From NCBI GenBank assembly GCA_028277765.1, contig JANQFQ010000115.1, positions 1-64,000 of the forward strand: a stretch of 64,000 nt of DNA. The letters run 5' to 3'. The DNA comes from Desulfobacterales bacterium. Lineage in GTDB: Bacteria > Desulfobacterota > Desulfobacteria > Desulfobacterales > SURF-7. Shown piece by piece: positions 24,201-33,189 of the stretch. The notes under the pieces were generated by a model that searched no databases, had not been told where the DNA came from, and saw only the letters and a list, made by a program, of their open reading frames with translations. The position numbers were made by a program, and so were the translations under genes. Position 1 is the stretch's first letter; each line of letters opens with the position of its first letter.

Positions 24201-24650
24201 ATGAATTTTAAAGTGCCTAAAAAACAATCACAATTGCTGCTTGCCTGCATTGTTTTTATCGTTATGCTGGTTCTCACATCAGGCGCGTACGCGGAGGTGG
24301 TATTTGTTGCAAATAAGACTGTTCCTATAGAGCAGGTTTCCGCGAGAGAAATTAGAGATATATTTATCGGGGAACAGGTTAAATGGAAAAACGGGAAAAG
24401 AATAGTGCTTGTGGTCTTGATGGGAACGGATATTCATAAGGAGTTTACTAAGAAATATACCAGAAAGACCTCCTCTCAGTTTTTTACCTATTGGAGGAGT
24501 TTAATCTTTACCGGTAAAGGTGTCTTCCCGATGTCATTTGATACAGAAGAAGAACTTATCAGTTTTGTCGCCAATACAGAAGGTGCTATCGGGTATGTAT
24601 CTTCTGGCACCAAAACAGATAATGTAAAAACTATTAAAGTTACAGATTAA
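24201..24650 (+). CDS. Small PstS-like periplasmic binding protein
   Basis: This 149-residue exported protein has a signal peptide (cleavage near GAYAE, residue 32). The remaining roughly 117 residues resemble one lobe of phosphate-type binding proteins: VSAREIRDIFIGEQVKWKNG, FTKKYTRKTSSQFFTYWRS, the GVFPMSFDTEEEL block and EGAIGYVSSG. Full PstS has two lobes and about 270 residues, so this is a single-lobe form. It lies 21 bases upstream of an outer-membrane barrel gene, a pairing that suggests delivery of an anionic ligand through that channel. Confidence 0.8.
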   Translation: MNFKVPKKQSQLLLACIVFIVMLVLTSGAYAEVVFVANKTVPIEQVSAREIRDIFIGEQVKWKNGKRIVLVVLMGTDIHKEFTKKYTRKTSSQFFTYWRSLIFTGKGVFPMSFDTEEELISFVANTEGAIGYVSSGTKTDNVKTIKVTD

Positions 24651-24671
24651 TAAAATAGGGAGAGCAAAATA

Positions 24672-26027
24672 ATGAAGAAATCGATCTTAATGTCAGCTCT
24701 GATAATCTTATTACTCTCTGGAAATATTTGGGCTCTTGAATACGCAGGTGGAAATATACATGGCTTTATTTCACAGGGATATCTTGATAGCTCTGATAAT
24801 AATTTTTTGGCTGATACCCACAGCGGGACCTTTCAGTTCAGGGAGATGGGGATCAATTACAGCAGGGAGATCCTTTCCGGCTTGAGGGGTGGATTCCAGC
24901 TTTTTTCCAGGGACCTGGGAGATATAGGTAACAATGAAATTGAGATTGATTGGGCGTATCTTGATTATAATTACAGGAAATGGCTGGGGGTCAGGCTGGG
25001 TAAAATGAAAACCCCCATGGGTTTTTATAATGAGACAAGGGATTTTGATATTTCCCGGGTCAATGTTTTTCTTCCTCAGGGCGTCTACAATGAGGGGTGG
25101 CGCGACTCGTTTACAGCAAAAACCGGGGTTGGTATTTATGGGAAAATTCCCATGAATCAATTGGGGGATTTAAAATACCAGGCTCAGGTCGGTGAAATGG
25201 ATATTGAGGAAGACGGCGGTATCGCGAAATTTACTGACGGCCAGACACATAGTACAACTCTTGATTTTGATGTGGACACAACCTACGCAGCAGAACTGCA
25301 GTGGGAGACACCCCTTCCAGGGCTGCGGATCGGCGTCAGCGGAAACTGGTTTGATTATGATCACTACTTTTCAACCAATGACACTACATACTGGCGGAAT
25401 AGGACAGAACAAGCTTTCTGGATCGGGGCAGGTATTACCCCAGAAGAGTGGGCCTTTCTGGCTGGCATGGGTTTTCTTCCGCCTGTGCCAACAACATATG
25501 AGGAATACCAGGCATATGGCGTGGATATGATAGGCCTTCGCATAGAGATGCCTGTGGAAAATTATTATTATATACTTTCTGCTGAGTTCGTCTGGGGTGA
25601 TCTTACACTGGCTGCTGAATTCGCGCAGGATGAAATAGAATATAAGATGATGGCCCCTCTGCCTTACGGTACCCTTATCGAAAGAAAGTTCAAGTTTGAA
25701 GGATATTATTACAGCGCTGCTTACCGGTTTACAGAATGGTTTGAGCTGGGTACATATTACTCGGTATTCTATCCGGACTGCACTGATAAAGAAGGCTATG
25801 AAACTCAGAGAATTTATGATGTTCCTAGAGAGATAAACTGGTCAAAGGACACTTGTCTGTCAGCCCGTTTTGATATCAATCAAAACTGGATATTGAAAAT
25901 TGAGGGGCATAGTATTGACGGGCTTGCGGTGATGTATATTATTGATCAGGATAAAAATAAAGACGAATCGCTTGATGTGGATAAAGACTGGAATCTGTTT
26001 GCTTTTAAACTGACCTATACTTTTTAA
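24672..26027 (+). CDS. Outer-membrane beta-barrel (porin-like) protein
   Basis: This 451-residue exported protein has a signal peptide (cleavage after IWA, near residue 21). The mature part is rich in alternating aromatic/polar strands such as GGFQLFSRDLG, WLGVRLGKMKTPMGFYNETRD and YYYSAAYRFTEWFELGTYYS. It ends in Phe within FAFKLTYTF, the terminal signature for barrel assembly. The GKMKTPMGFYNE motif is frequent in phosphate-selective or general porin-like proteins. It follows the PstS-like gene in the same operon. The ligand is not known. Confidence 0.85.
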   Translation: MKKSILMSALIILLLSGNIWALEYAGGNIHGFISQGYLDSSDNNFLADTHSGTFQFREMGINYSREILSGLRGGFQLFSRDLGDIGNNEIEIDWAYLDYNYRKWLGVRLGKMKTPMGFYNETRDFDISRVNVFLPQGVYNEGWRDSFTAKTGVGIYGKIPMNQLGDLKYQAQVGEMDIEEDGGIAKFTDGQTHSTTLDFDVDTTYAAELQWETPLPGLRIGVSGNWFDYDHYFSTNDTTYWRNRTEQAFWIGAGITPEEWAFLAGMGFLPPVPTTYEEYQAYGVDMIGLRIEMPVENYYYILSAEFVWGDLTLAAEFAQDEIEYKMMAPLPYGTLIERKFKFEGYYYSAAYRFTEWFELGTYYSVFYPDCTDKEGYETQRIYDVPREINWSKDTCLSARFDINQNWILKIEGHSIDGLAVMYIIDQDKNKDESLDVDKDWNLFAFKLTYTF

Positions 26028-26032
26028 AAGAC

Positions 26033-26069
26033 AAAAAAAAGGCGGCCGAAGATTGGGCCCACCTTTTTA
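26033..26069. terminator. Shared terminator between converging operons
   Basis: AAAAAGGCGGCC and GGGCCCACCTTTTT form an imperfect GC-rich stem flanked by an A run and a T run. It can work on both strands. Confidence 0.65.
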
Positions 26070-26085
26070 TAAAACCTACCGGTTA

Positions 26086-26916
26086 TCATTTAACTTCTTT
26101 TGATAGAAAAAACGCCTGGAAATTAACCTGTACAACCTGATCGGATTTTTTATCATCGCATGCCAAGTCAATTAGTTCCTGACGGCATTTATTCAAAATT
26201 TTTTTAAGATCTTCCATTTTTTTTCTTTTAATGCTCAATGTCACGGCGCTGATATCTCTCTGATCAGCCGGTAAAATATCGAGTGCATCTGCGGATCTTT
26301 TCAGCATCTCTTTATGATATTTTGTGATGGTCAAAGATTGTACTTCCCGTTCTGTGCCGATGGCCATATCACTTTTTTCCCAGCGCCCACTAGAATCCTT
26401 TTTTACCAGTTTAAGTTTCTCAAGAAGTTTTACAGCCCCCTGAACCTCAATGGGCGTTATTTGAGGTTTTAACATTGATGCTATCTGCTTGGGTGAATAA
26501 TTTCGTTTCCCAAGTGTCAACACCTCTCTGATCGCAGGATAATACCATTTGGAAAAATATTCATATTTTTCCTTTTCCAATTTATGCAATCTGGTAAATC
26601 CTTTGGAGATCATCATTTTCTGGTAATAGTAATTTTTTTCATCATGAGAGCCTGCCTGGTTCATGAAGACCAGATTTTCAAAAAAGTCCCTTTCCTGCTT
26701 TGTAAGGCCGAAACCTTTAGCCACTTTTCCAATGCTCTGACTTGTCAGATTTCTCCTGCCGGTTGTTACAAGTTTTAAAAAGTTTGAAGCCACAAATCCT
26801 GCTTTTTTTGAAAATGATCTGTAAGAAAAATGTTTACTTATATTTTTTTTGTATTTGTACAGATCATCAAGAAAAGTACGGTAATCAAAATAATTATAAA
26901 TTACTGGGCTGTCCAT
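26086..26916 (-). CDS. TIGR02147/DUF4423 family protein, possible regulator
   Basis: This 276-residue protein matches the TIGR02147 family first noted in Fibrobacter. The opening IYNYFDYRTFLDDLYKYKK, then FSYRSFSKKAGFVASNFLKL and TKQERDFFENLVFMNQA are family landmarks. The AGFVASNFLKLVTTGRRNL stretch looks like a helix-turn-helix, so DNA binding is likely but unproven. ATG 26916 has TTGAGG upstream; longer starts would run into the neighbouring lipoprotein gene. It is the last gene of a minus-strand operon behind two paralogous lipoproteins and may regulate them. Confidence 0.82.
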   Translation of the reverse strand: MDSPVIYNYFDYRTFLDDLYKYKKNISKHFSYRSFSKKAGFVASNFLKLVTTGRRNLTSQSIGKVAKGFGLTKQERDFFENLVFMNQAGSHDEKNYYYQKMMISKGFTRLHKLEKEKYEYFSKWYYPAIREVLTLGKRNYSPKQIASMLKPQITPIEVQGAVKLLEKLKLVKKDSSGRWEKSDMAIGTEREVQSLTITKYHKEMLKRSADALDILPADQRDISAVTLSIKRKKMEDLKKILNKCRQELIDLACDDKKSDQVVQVNFQAFFLSKEVK

Positions 26917-26938
26917 TTGTGCCTCAATAAAAATTAGA

Positions 26939-28507
26939 TTATTCAGTAATAAGCGTGCCTGTGATGGTGCCGGTAACATTAAAAGCGCTCCATGTACCAT
27001 CAACCTCATTGGTTTCAGATATGGTGCCAATGGAGTTTACAACTGACATTCCTGAACCTGATTTAAACTCATAGGTTCCATCAGAAGAGATACTTCCGAT
27101 AATGGGATTGCCAGATGGATCTGTTCCTGTAATAGCACCGAATTCATCAATGAACATTTCAGATTCTGCAGGAAAAGTTATTCCTCCAAATCTCTCTGCC
27201 AAACTGCATCCGTTTGAGCAGTCGGATATTAAAAGGTACGCGCCCTCGAACTGAGCTACATCACCAGGACCAGGATCGGGATCGGGATCAGGATCAGGAT
27301 CAGGATTTGGATCCGGGTTAATCAAATTTCCTGTGGTAGTGCCGCTGACACCGACATTAGCGGTCCATGTCCCCTCAATTTCACCGATTTCTGATAAGGT
27401 TCCTGATGAAGTTACAGCCGTCAGTCCTGAACCTGACGTAAATTCATAGGCACCATCAGGTGAGACACTTCCTACGATAGGGTCGTCAAACGAATCTGTT
27501 CCAGTAATATTACCATCTTCATCAATGGTTATCTCTGTTTCCAAGGGAAATGTGACAAAGCCAAAGCTTTCTGCCAAATCGCAGCCGGTTAAGCAGAAGG
27601 ATGTTAAAAGGTAAACACCTGAATAGCCTATATGATTATACACATTATTTATAATATATTTTTCAAAATCAGGAATTGTAATGTCATTAAATTTGGTTTC
27701 AAGATTTTGTCTTACAAGGACGATATCAACGGCGTTAATTGCTGTTTCTATGTCGGCGGCAAGACCATCATCATCCAGGATTCCATCTTCAAGGTCATTT
27801 CTTATGTTGACCACAATTTGTCTGAGGGCCCTGGAAACATTTGCTTCATCACTGTCATGCGCCATCTGCATTATTATTGAGGAAACCGCCAGAAGCAAGG
27901 CATTGTTTTCGTTATCCGCCAGGAGATTCATGTCCTGAAATAAAACGTCAATATTCTCATCCTTATCGATCCCGAAAGTGTTAAGGACATCCCACTGCGC
28001 TTCTTCAATGGCCTCTTCATATGTGTATCCGTCATTATCCATCAAAGAAAAAATTCTAATCATCGCAAGTTCTGTCAGGATGTTGACATTTATTGAAGTA
28101 CTGTATTCAGTATCTGCAAGCGCATGTATGACCAGCTCTTCACCTGAGCCCATACCTGAAATTTCATCAAAATAGTATCCTGTTGCGACGACTTCGATAT
28201 ACCGAGAGTTTAACCGCACCGGAACATTGTAATTGCCCATGTTGTCATAAGTCTCTGCGCCAAAGCTTAAACCGGTCTGCCACAGGTCTTCATCAAGTTC
28301 ATAAATCTCTACCCAGCTTCCTATCTGAAGAGGGCCTTTCTGGGCGGTCCCGGAAATCTCATCCCAGCCATTACTACTGGCCATATCATCATCTCTAGAG
28401 CTAGACCTGTCACTCAAACCCGAACCAGAACATCCAATCAATAGAATTATACAGGAGATTATAAAAAATTGAATGATTGGTTTTTCTGTTTTTGTAAATA
28501 GTTTCAT
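26939..28507 (-). CDS. Lipoprotein with two repeat domains joined by an Asp-Pro linker
   Basis: This 522-residue lipoprotein has lipobox LLIGC. The N-terminal part (SGTAQKGPLQIGSWVEIYEL, DEISGMGSGEELVIHALA, then AMIRIFSLMDNDGYTYEEAI) is homologous to the neighbouring lipoprotein at 28575. Two roughly 100-residue repeats follow, each of the form YLL-S-C---C-LAE-FG, ITIDEDGNITGTD, DGAYEFTSGSG, EGTW. They are separated by a linker of about 10 Pro-Asp pairs. Paired Cys in each repeat suggest disulfides and a surface location. The repeats match the plus-strand gene at 29899 one to one. Confidence 0.8.
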   Translation of the reverse strand: MKLFTKTEKPIIQFFIISCIILLIGCSGSGLSDRSSSRDDDMASSNGWDEISGTAQKGPLQIGSWVEIYELDEDLWQTGLSFGAETYDNMGNYNVPVRLNSRYIEVVATGYYFDEISGMGSGEELVIHALADTEYSTSINVNILTELAMIRIFSLMDNDGYTYEEAIEEAQWDVLNTFGIDKDENIDVLFQDMNLLADNENNALLLAVSSIIMQMAHDSDEANVSRALRQIVVNIRNDLEDGILDDDGLAADIETAINAVDIVLVRQNLETKFNDITIPDFEKYIINNVYNHIGYSGVYLLTSFCLTGCDLAESFGFVTFPLETEITIDEDGNITGTDSFDDPIVGSVSPDGAYEFTSGSGLTAVTSSGTLSEIGEIEGTWTANVGVSGTTTGNLINPDPNPDPDPDPDPDPGPGDVAQFEGAYLLISDCSNGCSLAERFGGITFPAESEMFIDEFGAITGTDPSGNPIIGSISSDGTYEFKSGSGMSVVNSIGTISETNEVDGTWSAFNVTGTITGTLITE

Positions 28508-28574
28508 TTTGTCTCCCCCTTTTTTTATGTATGACATACTGATATCATTGTGCAGAATATCAATATAATTTTCA

Positions 28575-29450
28575 TCAATGACTGGTTATATAAATTTCAA
28601 AATCAGGAATATCAGCATCAGGGTATCTCGTCTCCAAGTAATGACGGATTTCCACCAGATCAACATCTGCAAACGCCTTGTCAATTTCGTTATTAAGAAA
28701 AGTGTCATCGATCACACCATCTATCAAATCCTGCCTGATGAGACCAATATATTCAGACAGAGCGCCGGTTAATGAATCATGTTTTTCTCCGTTATGCGCC
28801 ATCTGCATCAATACAGCAGACACGGCAAGAAGTACACCATTGCTGTTGCCATATTCCAGTATTGTTGTATCTTCGGCAAACGTGAAATCAGGCTCGTCTA
28901 TTCCTAGATTTTCGAGAATATCATTGTATGCTCTGATTGCCGCTGCTTCATATGTTTCCCCCTGGCCGATCAAAAAGCGTATCCTGTCCTGGGCCAGGGT
29001 AGTCATAACATTAATATTGATTTCAGTGTTGCGGAGGGTATCAGAAAAAGCTTTTAACACTATCCGTCCGTCAGATTCCATGCCTGATATCTCATCAAAA
29101 TAAAATCCTTTTGCCATAAGTTCAATATATCGTGTATCCAGTTTTACCCGTAACTCAAAAGAATAGTTCCCATATTCGTCTGTAGTAGCTTCGCCTCCTG
29201 AGACAAATCCGGTTTGGTCAAAATTGTTATCAAGTCCATATACTTTTACAATACCATCTTGAACAAAAGGCCCTTTTTGGGCAGATCCACTTAATGCTGA
29301 TAAATTAATGTTATCACCAGGATTTTCCACTACTGTACCGCCGTCTGCTTCTTTAATAGCGTTTGGGCTGGTATTACATCCGAAAATAATTAATATGGAT
29401 GCAAGACTGACAAAAAGAATCATTGCCGTATTTTTTGATATATTCTTCAT
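28575..29450 (-). CDS. Paralogous lipoprotein of unknown function
   Basis: This 291-residue lipoprotein has lipobox IIFGC. The domain GSAQKGPFVQDGIVKVYGLD, with KGFYFDEISGMESDGRIVL and the LETRYPDADIPDFEIYI ending, is shared with the first half of the gene at 26939. The Asp-Pro linker and the repeat domains are absent. Both genes are on the minus strand 67 bases apart. It probably arose by duplication. The function is unknown; the beta-rich N-terminus resembles a carboxypeptidase-regulatory-like fold. Confidence 0.78.
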   Translation of the reverse strand: MKNISKNTAMILFVSLASILIIFGCNTSPNAIKEADGGTVVENPGDNINLSALSGSAQKGPFVQDGIVKVYGLDNNFDQTGFVSGGEATTDEYGNYSFELRVKLDTRYIELMAKGFYFDEISGMESDGRIVLKAFSDTLRNTEININVMTTLAQDRIRFLIGQGETYEAAAIRAYNDILENLGIDEPDFTFAEDTTILEYGNSNGVLLAVSAVLMQMAHNGEKHDSLTGALSEYIGLIRQDLIDGVIDDTFLNNEIDKAFADVDLVEIRHYLETRYPDADIPDFEIYITSH

Positions 29451-29529
29451 AGTATAAATTTTTCCTTTCTTTCATGCTATATCTCATATGGCATCAGAGC
29501 AATATTTTTCATACAAAATCGCCAAAAAG

Positions 29530-29547
29530 TGTGTTCTCCTGAACACA
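29530..29547. promoter_or_regulatory. Operator-like palindrome, site 1
   Basis: TGTGTTCTCCTGAACACA is a perfect 7+7 bp inverted repeat with a 4-base spacer, 80 bases upstream of the minus-strand lipoprotein at 29450. A second copy of the core is at 29733. Confidence 0.55.
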
Positions 29548-29732
29548 GTCTTTCTAACATATCGTTTATATACAATTATCTGTTTGCAGTAATAATGTGT
29601 TGATTTTATTCATTCTTCAAATTTTCTTTTGTTAAGAATTTTCAAACTATTTATAGCAGTTATGATTGTTTTTAAGTAATCAATTCTCATTATTTTGTAA
29701 GCCTGGTTATTTTGCCATACGGTTCAAGATTT

Positions 29733-29748
29733 GTGTTCAAGTGAACAC
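29733..29748. promoter_or_regulatory. Operator-like palindrome, site 2
   Basis: GTGTTCAAGTGAACAC is a perfect 6+6 bp inverted repeat with the same half sites and spacer length as site 1, 202 bases away and about 150 bases upstream of the plus-strand gene at 29899. Confidence 0.55.
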
Positions 29749-29898
29749 GGTTTTTTCACATTTTGCCAAGAAGTAGTTGAATTGAAATCATCCCGCCCCT
29801 AAGATTGTCTCAGGCGAAAACATTAAAAACTAGTTTTTAACAATTGGCTAAGGGAATTTTTCAACTTTTTTAAAACCTAAACAAAGGGGGGAGGTAAA

Positions 29899-30930
29899 AT
29901 GAAAAAAATTGTAGCGTTAATAGTCATCTTGTTATTTTTTTCTGCCGGCACATTATTTGCCGATGAGATTTCAGGTTGTATTGATGTGGACATGCCGTGG
30001 CAAAAGATTCACAAGGCTAAGAAGGTCGGCAAAAAAGTGAAAGTAACGCTCCGGCAACCTGGAAAAAGAGTTCAAAAGACGACAATTGATGAAAATGGAT
30101 GTTTTGAATTCAATGATGTTGTTCCTGGGGAGAAGTATGCAATCGTTATAGATCGAATGGTGATAAAAGGAATTGTTGAGGCAGAAGCGCCAGAACCAGA
30201 ACCAGAATCGGACCCGGTTTCAGGTGACGTCGACCAATTCGCAGGCGACTACCTTTTAATATCCGAATGTTTAACCAGTTGCGATTTAGCAGAAAGCTTT
30301 GGCTTTGTCACATTTCCCCTGGAGACAGAGATAACCATTGATGAAGATGGTAATATTACAGGGACAGATTCGTTTGGCGATCCTATCGTAGGAAGCGTCT
30401 TACCTGATGGCGCCTATGAATTTACGTCAAGTTCAGGACTGACTGCTGTAACTTCATCTGGAACTGTATTTGATACAGGTGAGGTTGAAGGAACATGGAC
30501 CGCTAATGTCGGTGTCAGCGGCACGACCACAGGATACCGGATTGACGGAGATCCAGACCCGGATCCAGACCCAGATCCAGATCCTGATCCTGATCCAGAC
30601 CCGGATCCTGGTGATGTAACCCAGTTCCAGGGCGCATACCTTTTAACATCCGACTGCTTAAGCGGCTGTAGTTTAGCTGAAAGGTTCGGAGGAATAACTT
30701 TTCCTGTGGACTATGAAATATCCATTGATGAAGACGGTACTATTACGGGAACAGATCCGTTTGGTGAGTCTGTTGCTGGGAGTATCTCTTCTGATGGAAC
30801 CTATGAGTTTACATCAGGTTCTGGATTTAAAGTTGTTAAATCCATTGGCACCATATCTGAAACAGGTGAGGTTGAAGGAACATGGAGTAGTTCCTTTGTC
30901 AGTGGCACTACCACAGGCAGTTTGATGTAA
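29899..30930 (+). CDS. Exported protein with two repeat domains and an Asp-Pro linker
   Basis: This 343-residue protein has a cleavable signal peptide (cleavage near LFADE, residue 21). A short domain, KKVGKKVKVTLRQPGKRVQK with FEFNDVVPGEKYAIVI, resembles carboxypeptidase-regulatory-like beta sandwiches. Two Cys-containing repeats of about 100 residues follow, separated by a run of about 12 Pro-Asp pairs. Repeat 1 and repeat 2 are each closest to repeat 1 and repeat 2 of the opposite-strand lipoprotein at 26939, so the two-repeat block was copied as a unit in inverted orientation. The product is secreted or periplasmic. Function unknown. Confidence 0.8.
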   Translation: MKKIVALIVILLFFSAGTLFADEISGCIDVDMPWQKIHKAKKVGKKVKVTLRQPGKRVQKTTIDENGCFEFNDVVPGEKYAIVIDRMVIKGIVEAEAPEPEPESDPVSGDVDQFAGDYLLISECLTSCDLAESFGFVTFPLETEITIDEDGNITGTDSFGDPIVGSVLPDGAYEFTSSSGLTAVTSSGTVFDTGEVEGTWTANVGVSGTTTGYRIDGDPDPDPDPDPDPDPDPDPDPGDVTQFQGAYLLTSDCLSGCSLAERFGGITFPVDYEISIDEDGTITGTDPFGESVAGSISSDGTYEFTSGSGFKVVKSIGTISETGEVEGTWSSSFVSGTTTGSLM

Positions 30931-31025
30931 CTAAAAACTTCTATCATATGGGTATAAGTTTCGTTTGAATAGTAAACGACACTATTCAACTCAGCTTAAT
31001 AACCGGTTAAACAAGAATGATACAC

Positions 31026-31060
31026 AAGGCGGTCAGGGTTATCCTGACCGCCTTTTTTTC
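31026..31060 (+). terminator. Strong rho-independent terminator
   Basis: AAGGCGGTCAGG (31026-31037) pairs perfectly with CCTGACCGCCTT (31043-31054) around a 5-base loop, followed by a T run. Confidence 0.9.
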
Positions 31061-31133
31061 TAGTTCACATTTCTCATAAACTACCATGTTCGTGAGATCA
31101 CAACGAAGCATGAAATATTTACTGTTACAAAAG

Positions 31134-31210
31134 AAATCCCCCTGGGTCCCCCTTTGAAAAAGGGGGAAGATTTGCTCCCCTCTTTTTCAAAGAGGGGCTG
31201 GGGGAGATTT
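31134..31210. repeat. Dispersed hairpin repeat (CCCCCTGGGTCCCCC type)
   Basis: AAATCCCCCTGGGTCCCCCT followed by TTGAAAAAG is complementary to CTTTTTCAA ... CTGGGGGAGATTT at the far end, forming a long imperfect hairpin. I recall this sequence type from many bacterial genomes. Confidence 0.7.
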
Positions 31211-31371
31211 ATCAAATAGAATTTTGTTTCATACAAAAATTTTATTTAAATTTTCCTAAAATATGGTATAGAACATTATCACTTTGTTATTAATCAGAGA
31301 TATTTAGAGTTGATTATGGTATTATTTTGATCAATTCTAACAGGTTATAACTGTTATTCGGATGGTTACAT

Positions 31372-32721
31372 ATGGATAAAAACACGCTGGAATCATTAAA
31401 AGCCGCTCTTGCGGTTACACCTGACAATAGTGAACTGTTTATGGTTGTCGTAAAAGCCTGCCGTGACCTGGATGAATATGAGGATGCCTATCAACTGATT
31501 AAAGAAAAAACGTTTGAACTGGAGAACCCAGATGATCAGCATTTGGCAGGAGAGATCTGTATTGGCGTGGAAGATTTTGAATTGGCGCTGGCCATCTGCC
31601 GGGCGGACACGGCAGCCTGCCAGCTGGTAAAGGCCAGAGCCCTTCTTGGGCTTGACAGGAAAGATGACGGGCTTGCGTGTTATAGGAAAGCAATTGCCGG
31701 GAATCCCGCACTGGAAGATAAAAACCTTGAAAGCCGTCTTACAGGAAGAATAACTGAACGATCTGTCAGCACCAGTGACAGCAACGTCAAGTTGAAGGTA
31801 ATCTCAAATGATGATACAGACCAGACCGAAATCACACGCCTGGTGATGCCGGAAGATGAAAAGATAACCTTTACAGATGTAGGCGGACTGGAAAACATAA
31901 AAAAGCAGATCCACAAAAAAATCATTCTTCCTTTTAAAAAACCGTCTCTTTTTCAGAGGTTTAAGAAGAAAGCCGGCGGCGGTATACTCTTATACGGCCC
32001 TCCTGGATGTGGGAAGACTCTGCTGGCAAGGGCCACAGCCGGAGAATGCCAGGCCAGGTTCTTTAATGTGGTTATTTCAGATATCCTGGATATGTATATC
32101 GGGGAATCAGAGCGAAAACTTCATGCGATCTTTGACAATGCCCGGCAGGATACACCGTCTGTGGTGTTTTTTGATGAGATTGAAGCGATTGGCGGAAAAA
32201 GACAGTACACAAGGGAGGGGACCTCTTCAAAAATCGTCAGCCAGTTTTTGTCTGAAATGGATGGCTTTGCGAACAAAAATACAGGTGTGCTTATACTTGG
32301 AGCGACAAATGTTCCCTGGGCCATTGATCCTGCTTTCCGGAGACCCGGGCGATTCGACAGGGTGTTGTTTGTGCCGCCCCCTGATCACGAGGCAAGAGAA
32401 CGGATATTGGAAATACACCTGGAAGGGCGCCCCGCAGATGATGATATCGACTTGAAGTTTTTCAGTAAGCAGTCATCCGGTTATTCAGGGGCAGATATTT
32501 TTAATCTTATTGAGACAGCTTCTGATTTTGCCATTGAAGCTTCCCTGGAAAAAGGGGAAGAGATACCATTAAACAAAGAATTTATCGTAAACGCCATCAA
32601 AGAAGTGAAGCCGACGACCATCGACTGGCTGACAACAGCCCGAAACTATGCACGCTACGCGAATGAATCCGGCCAGTATAATGATGTCCTCGATTTTTTA
32701 AAAAAATTCGGAAAAAATTAG
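31372..32721 (+). CDS. TPR-containing AAA+ ATPase (CDC48/Vps4-type)
   Basis: This 449-residue protein has an N-terminal TPR-like helical region (about 1-125) and an AAA domain (about 160-390). The AAA domain shows Walker A GPPGCGKT (209-216), Walker B VVFFDE (264-269), LILGATNVP and the arginine-finger segment AFRRPGRFDRVLF. A small C-terminal lid domain follows, ending in a helix (about 415-449) reminiscent of the extra C-terminal helix of meiotic-clade AAA proteins. It has no protease domain, so it is likely a remodelling or unfolding motor. The next two genes, a membrane protein and a TPR protein, follow within a few bases and are probable partners. Confidence 0.88.
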   Translation: MDKNTLESLKAALAVTPDNSELFMVVVKACRDLDEYEDAYQLIKEKTFELENPDDQHLAGEICIGVEDFELALAICRADTAACQLVKARALLGLDRKDDGLACYRKAIAGNPALEDKNLESRLTGRITERSVSTSDSNVKLKVISNDDTDQTEITRLVMPEDEKITFTDVGGLENIKKQIHKKIILPFKKPSLFQRFKKKAGGGILLYGPPGCGKTLLARATAGECQARFFNVVISDILDMYIGESERKLHAIFDNARQDTPSVVFFDEIEAIGGKRQYTREGTSSKIVSQFLSEMDGFANKNTGVLILGATNVPWAIDPAFRRPGRFDRVLFVPPPDHEARERILEIHLEGRPADDDIDLKFFSKQSSGYSGADIFNLIETASDFAIEASLEKGEEIPLNKEFIVNAIKEVKPTTIDWLTTARNYARYANESGQYNDVLDFLKKFGKN

Positions 32722-32722
32722 C

Positions 32723-33187
32723 ATGTATAAAATCCTTGATGAACCCCAGCCGAGCAAATGGAATAATTTAACGGTCAATCCCGTGTGGCCTCTTTTCGGC
32801 ATCATGTTTGGCGGCGCCTGGCTTTCATTTACCTGGTATGCATTAAACGGATTTGCGCTAGGATGCCCTAACAGACTGAAAACCCTTTTCTGGGCCATAG
32901 GCGGATTTGTCGGCTCGTTTGTTTTTATACTTATCATTTCATATTTCGCCAATATCGGTCTGGTCATCAAAGCGAATATTCCTTACATCCTCCTGTTGCT
33001 GCTATGCTGGAAACTGGGTGTGGCTTACTATTTATACATTCTACAGGTCCGTACCTTTCATATTTATGAATATTTTGGAAATACTGTTCAAAATGGTATT
33101 ATTGTTGTGATTCTCGCATTTGTATTTGGAAATAAAATTGTTCTTGGATTGTTTAAAAGTTCTTTATGGTATTATATCATGCGGTGA
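32723..33187 (+). CDS. Multipass membrane protein of the AAA+/TPR operon
   Basis: This 154-residue protein has a short cytoplasmic N-terminus and about four to five membrane helices (roughly 24-44, 55-77, 84-102, 120-140). No known family is recognised. It starts one base after the stop of the AAA+ gene and ends two bases before the start of the TPR gene, so all three are tightly coupled. A membrane anchor or substrate for the ATPase is a reasonable inference. Confidence 0.75.
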   Translation: MYKILDEPQPSKWNNLTVNPVWPLFGIMFGGAWLSFTWYALNGFALGCPNRLKTLFWAIGGFVGSFVFILIISYFANIGLVIKANIPYILLLLLCWKLGVAYYLYILQVRTFHIYEYFGNTVQNGIIVVILAFVFGNKIVLGLFKSSLWYYIMR

Positions 33188-33189
33188 TT

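Larger units (their letters stand above)
29451..29898. other. Divergent intergenic region with two operator-like palindromes
   Basis: The 448 bases between oppositely oriented lipoprotein genes hold the two GTGTTC-N4-GAACAC sites annotated separately. AT-rich sequence lies on either side, and a GGGGGGAGG-type ribosome site precedes 29899. No gene was found. Confidence 0.5.

Noticed and set aside
26939-30930. Phage-type DNA inversion switch between the mirror-image genes
   Set aside because: No recombinase gene or short inversion sites were found nearby; the repeats are protein-coding domains.
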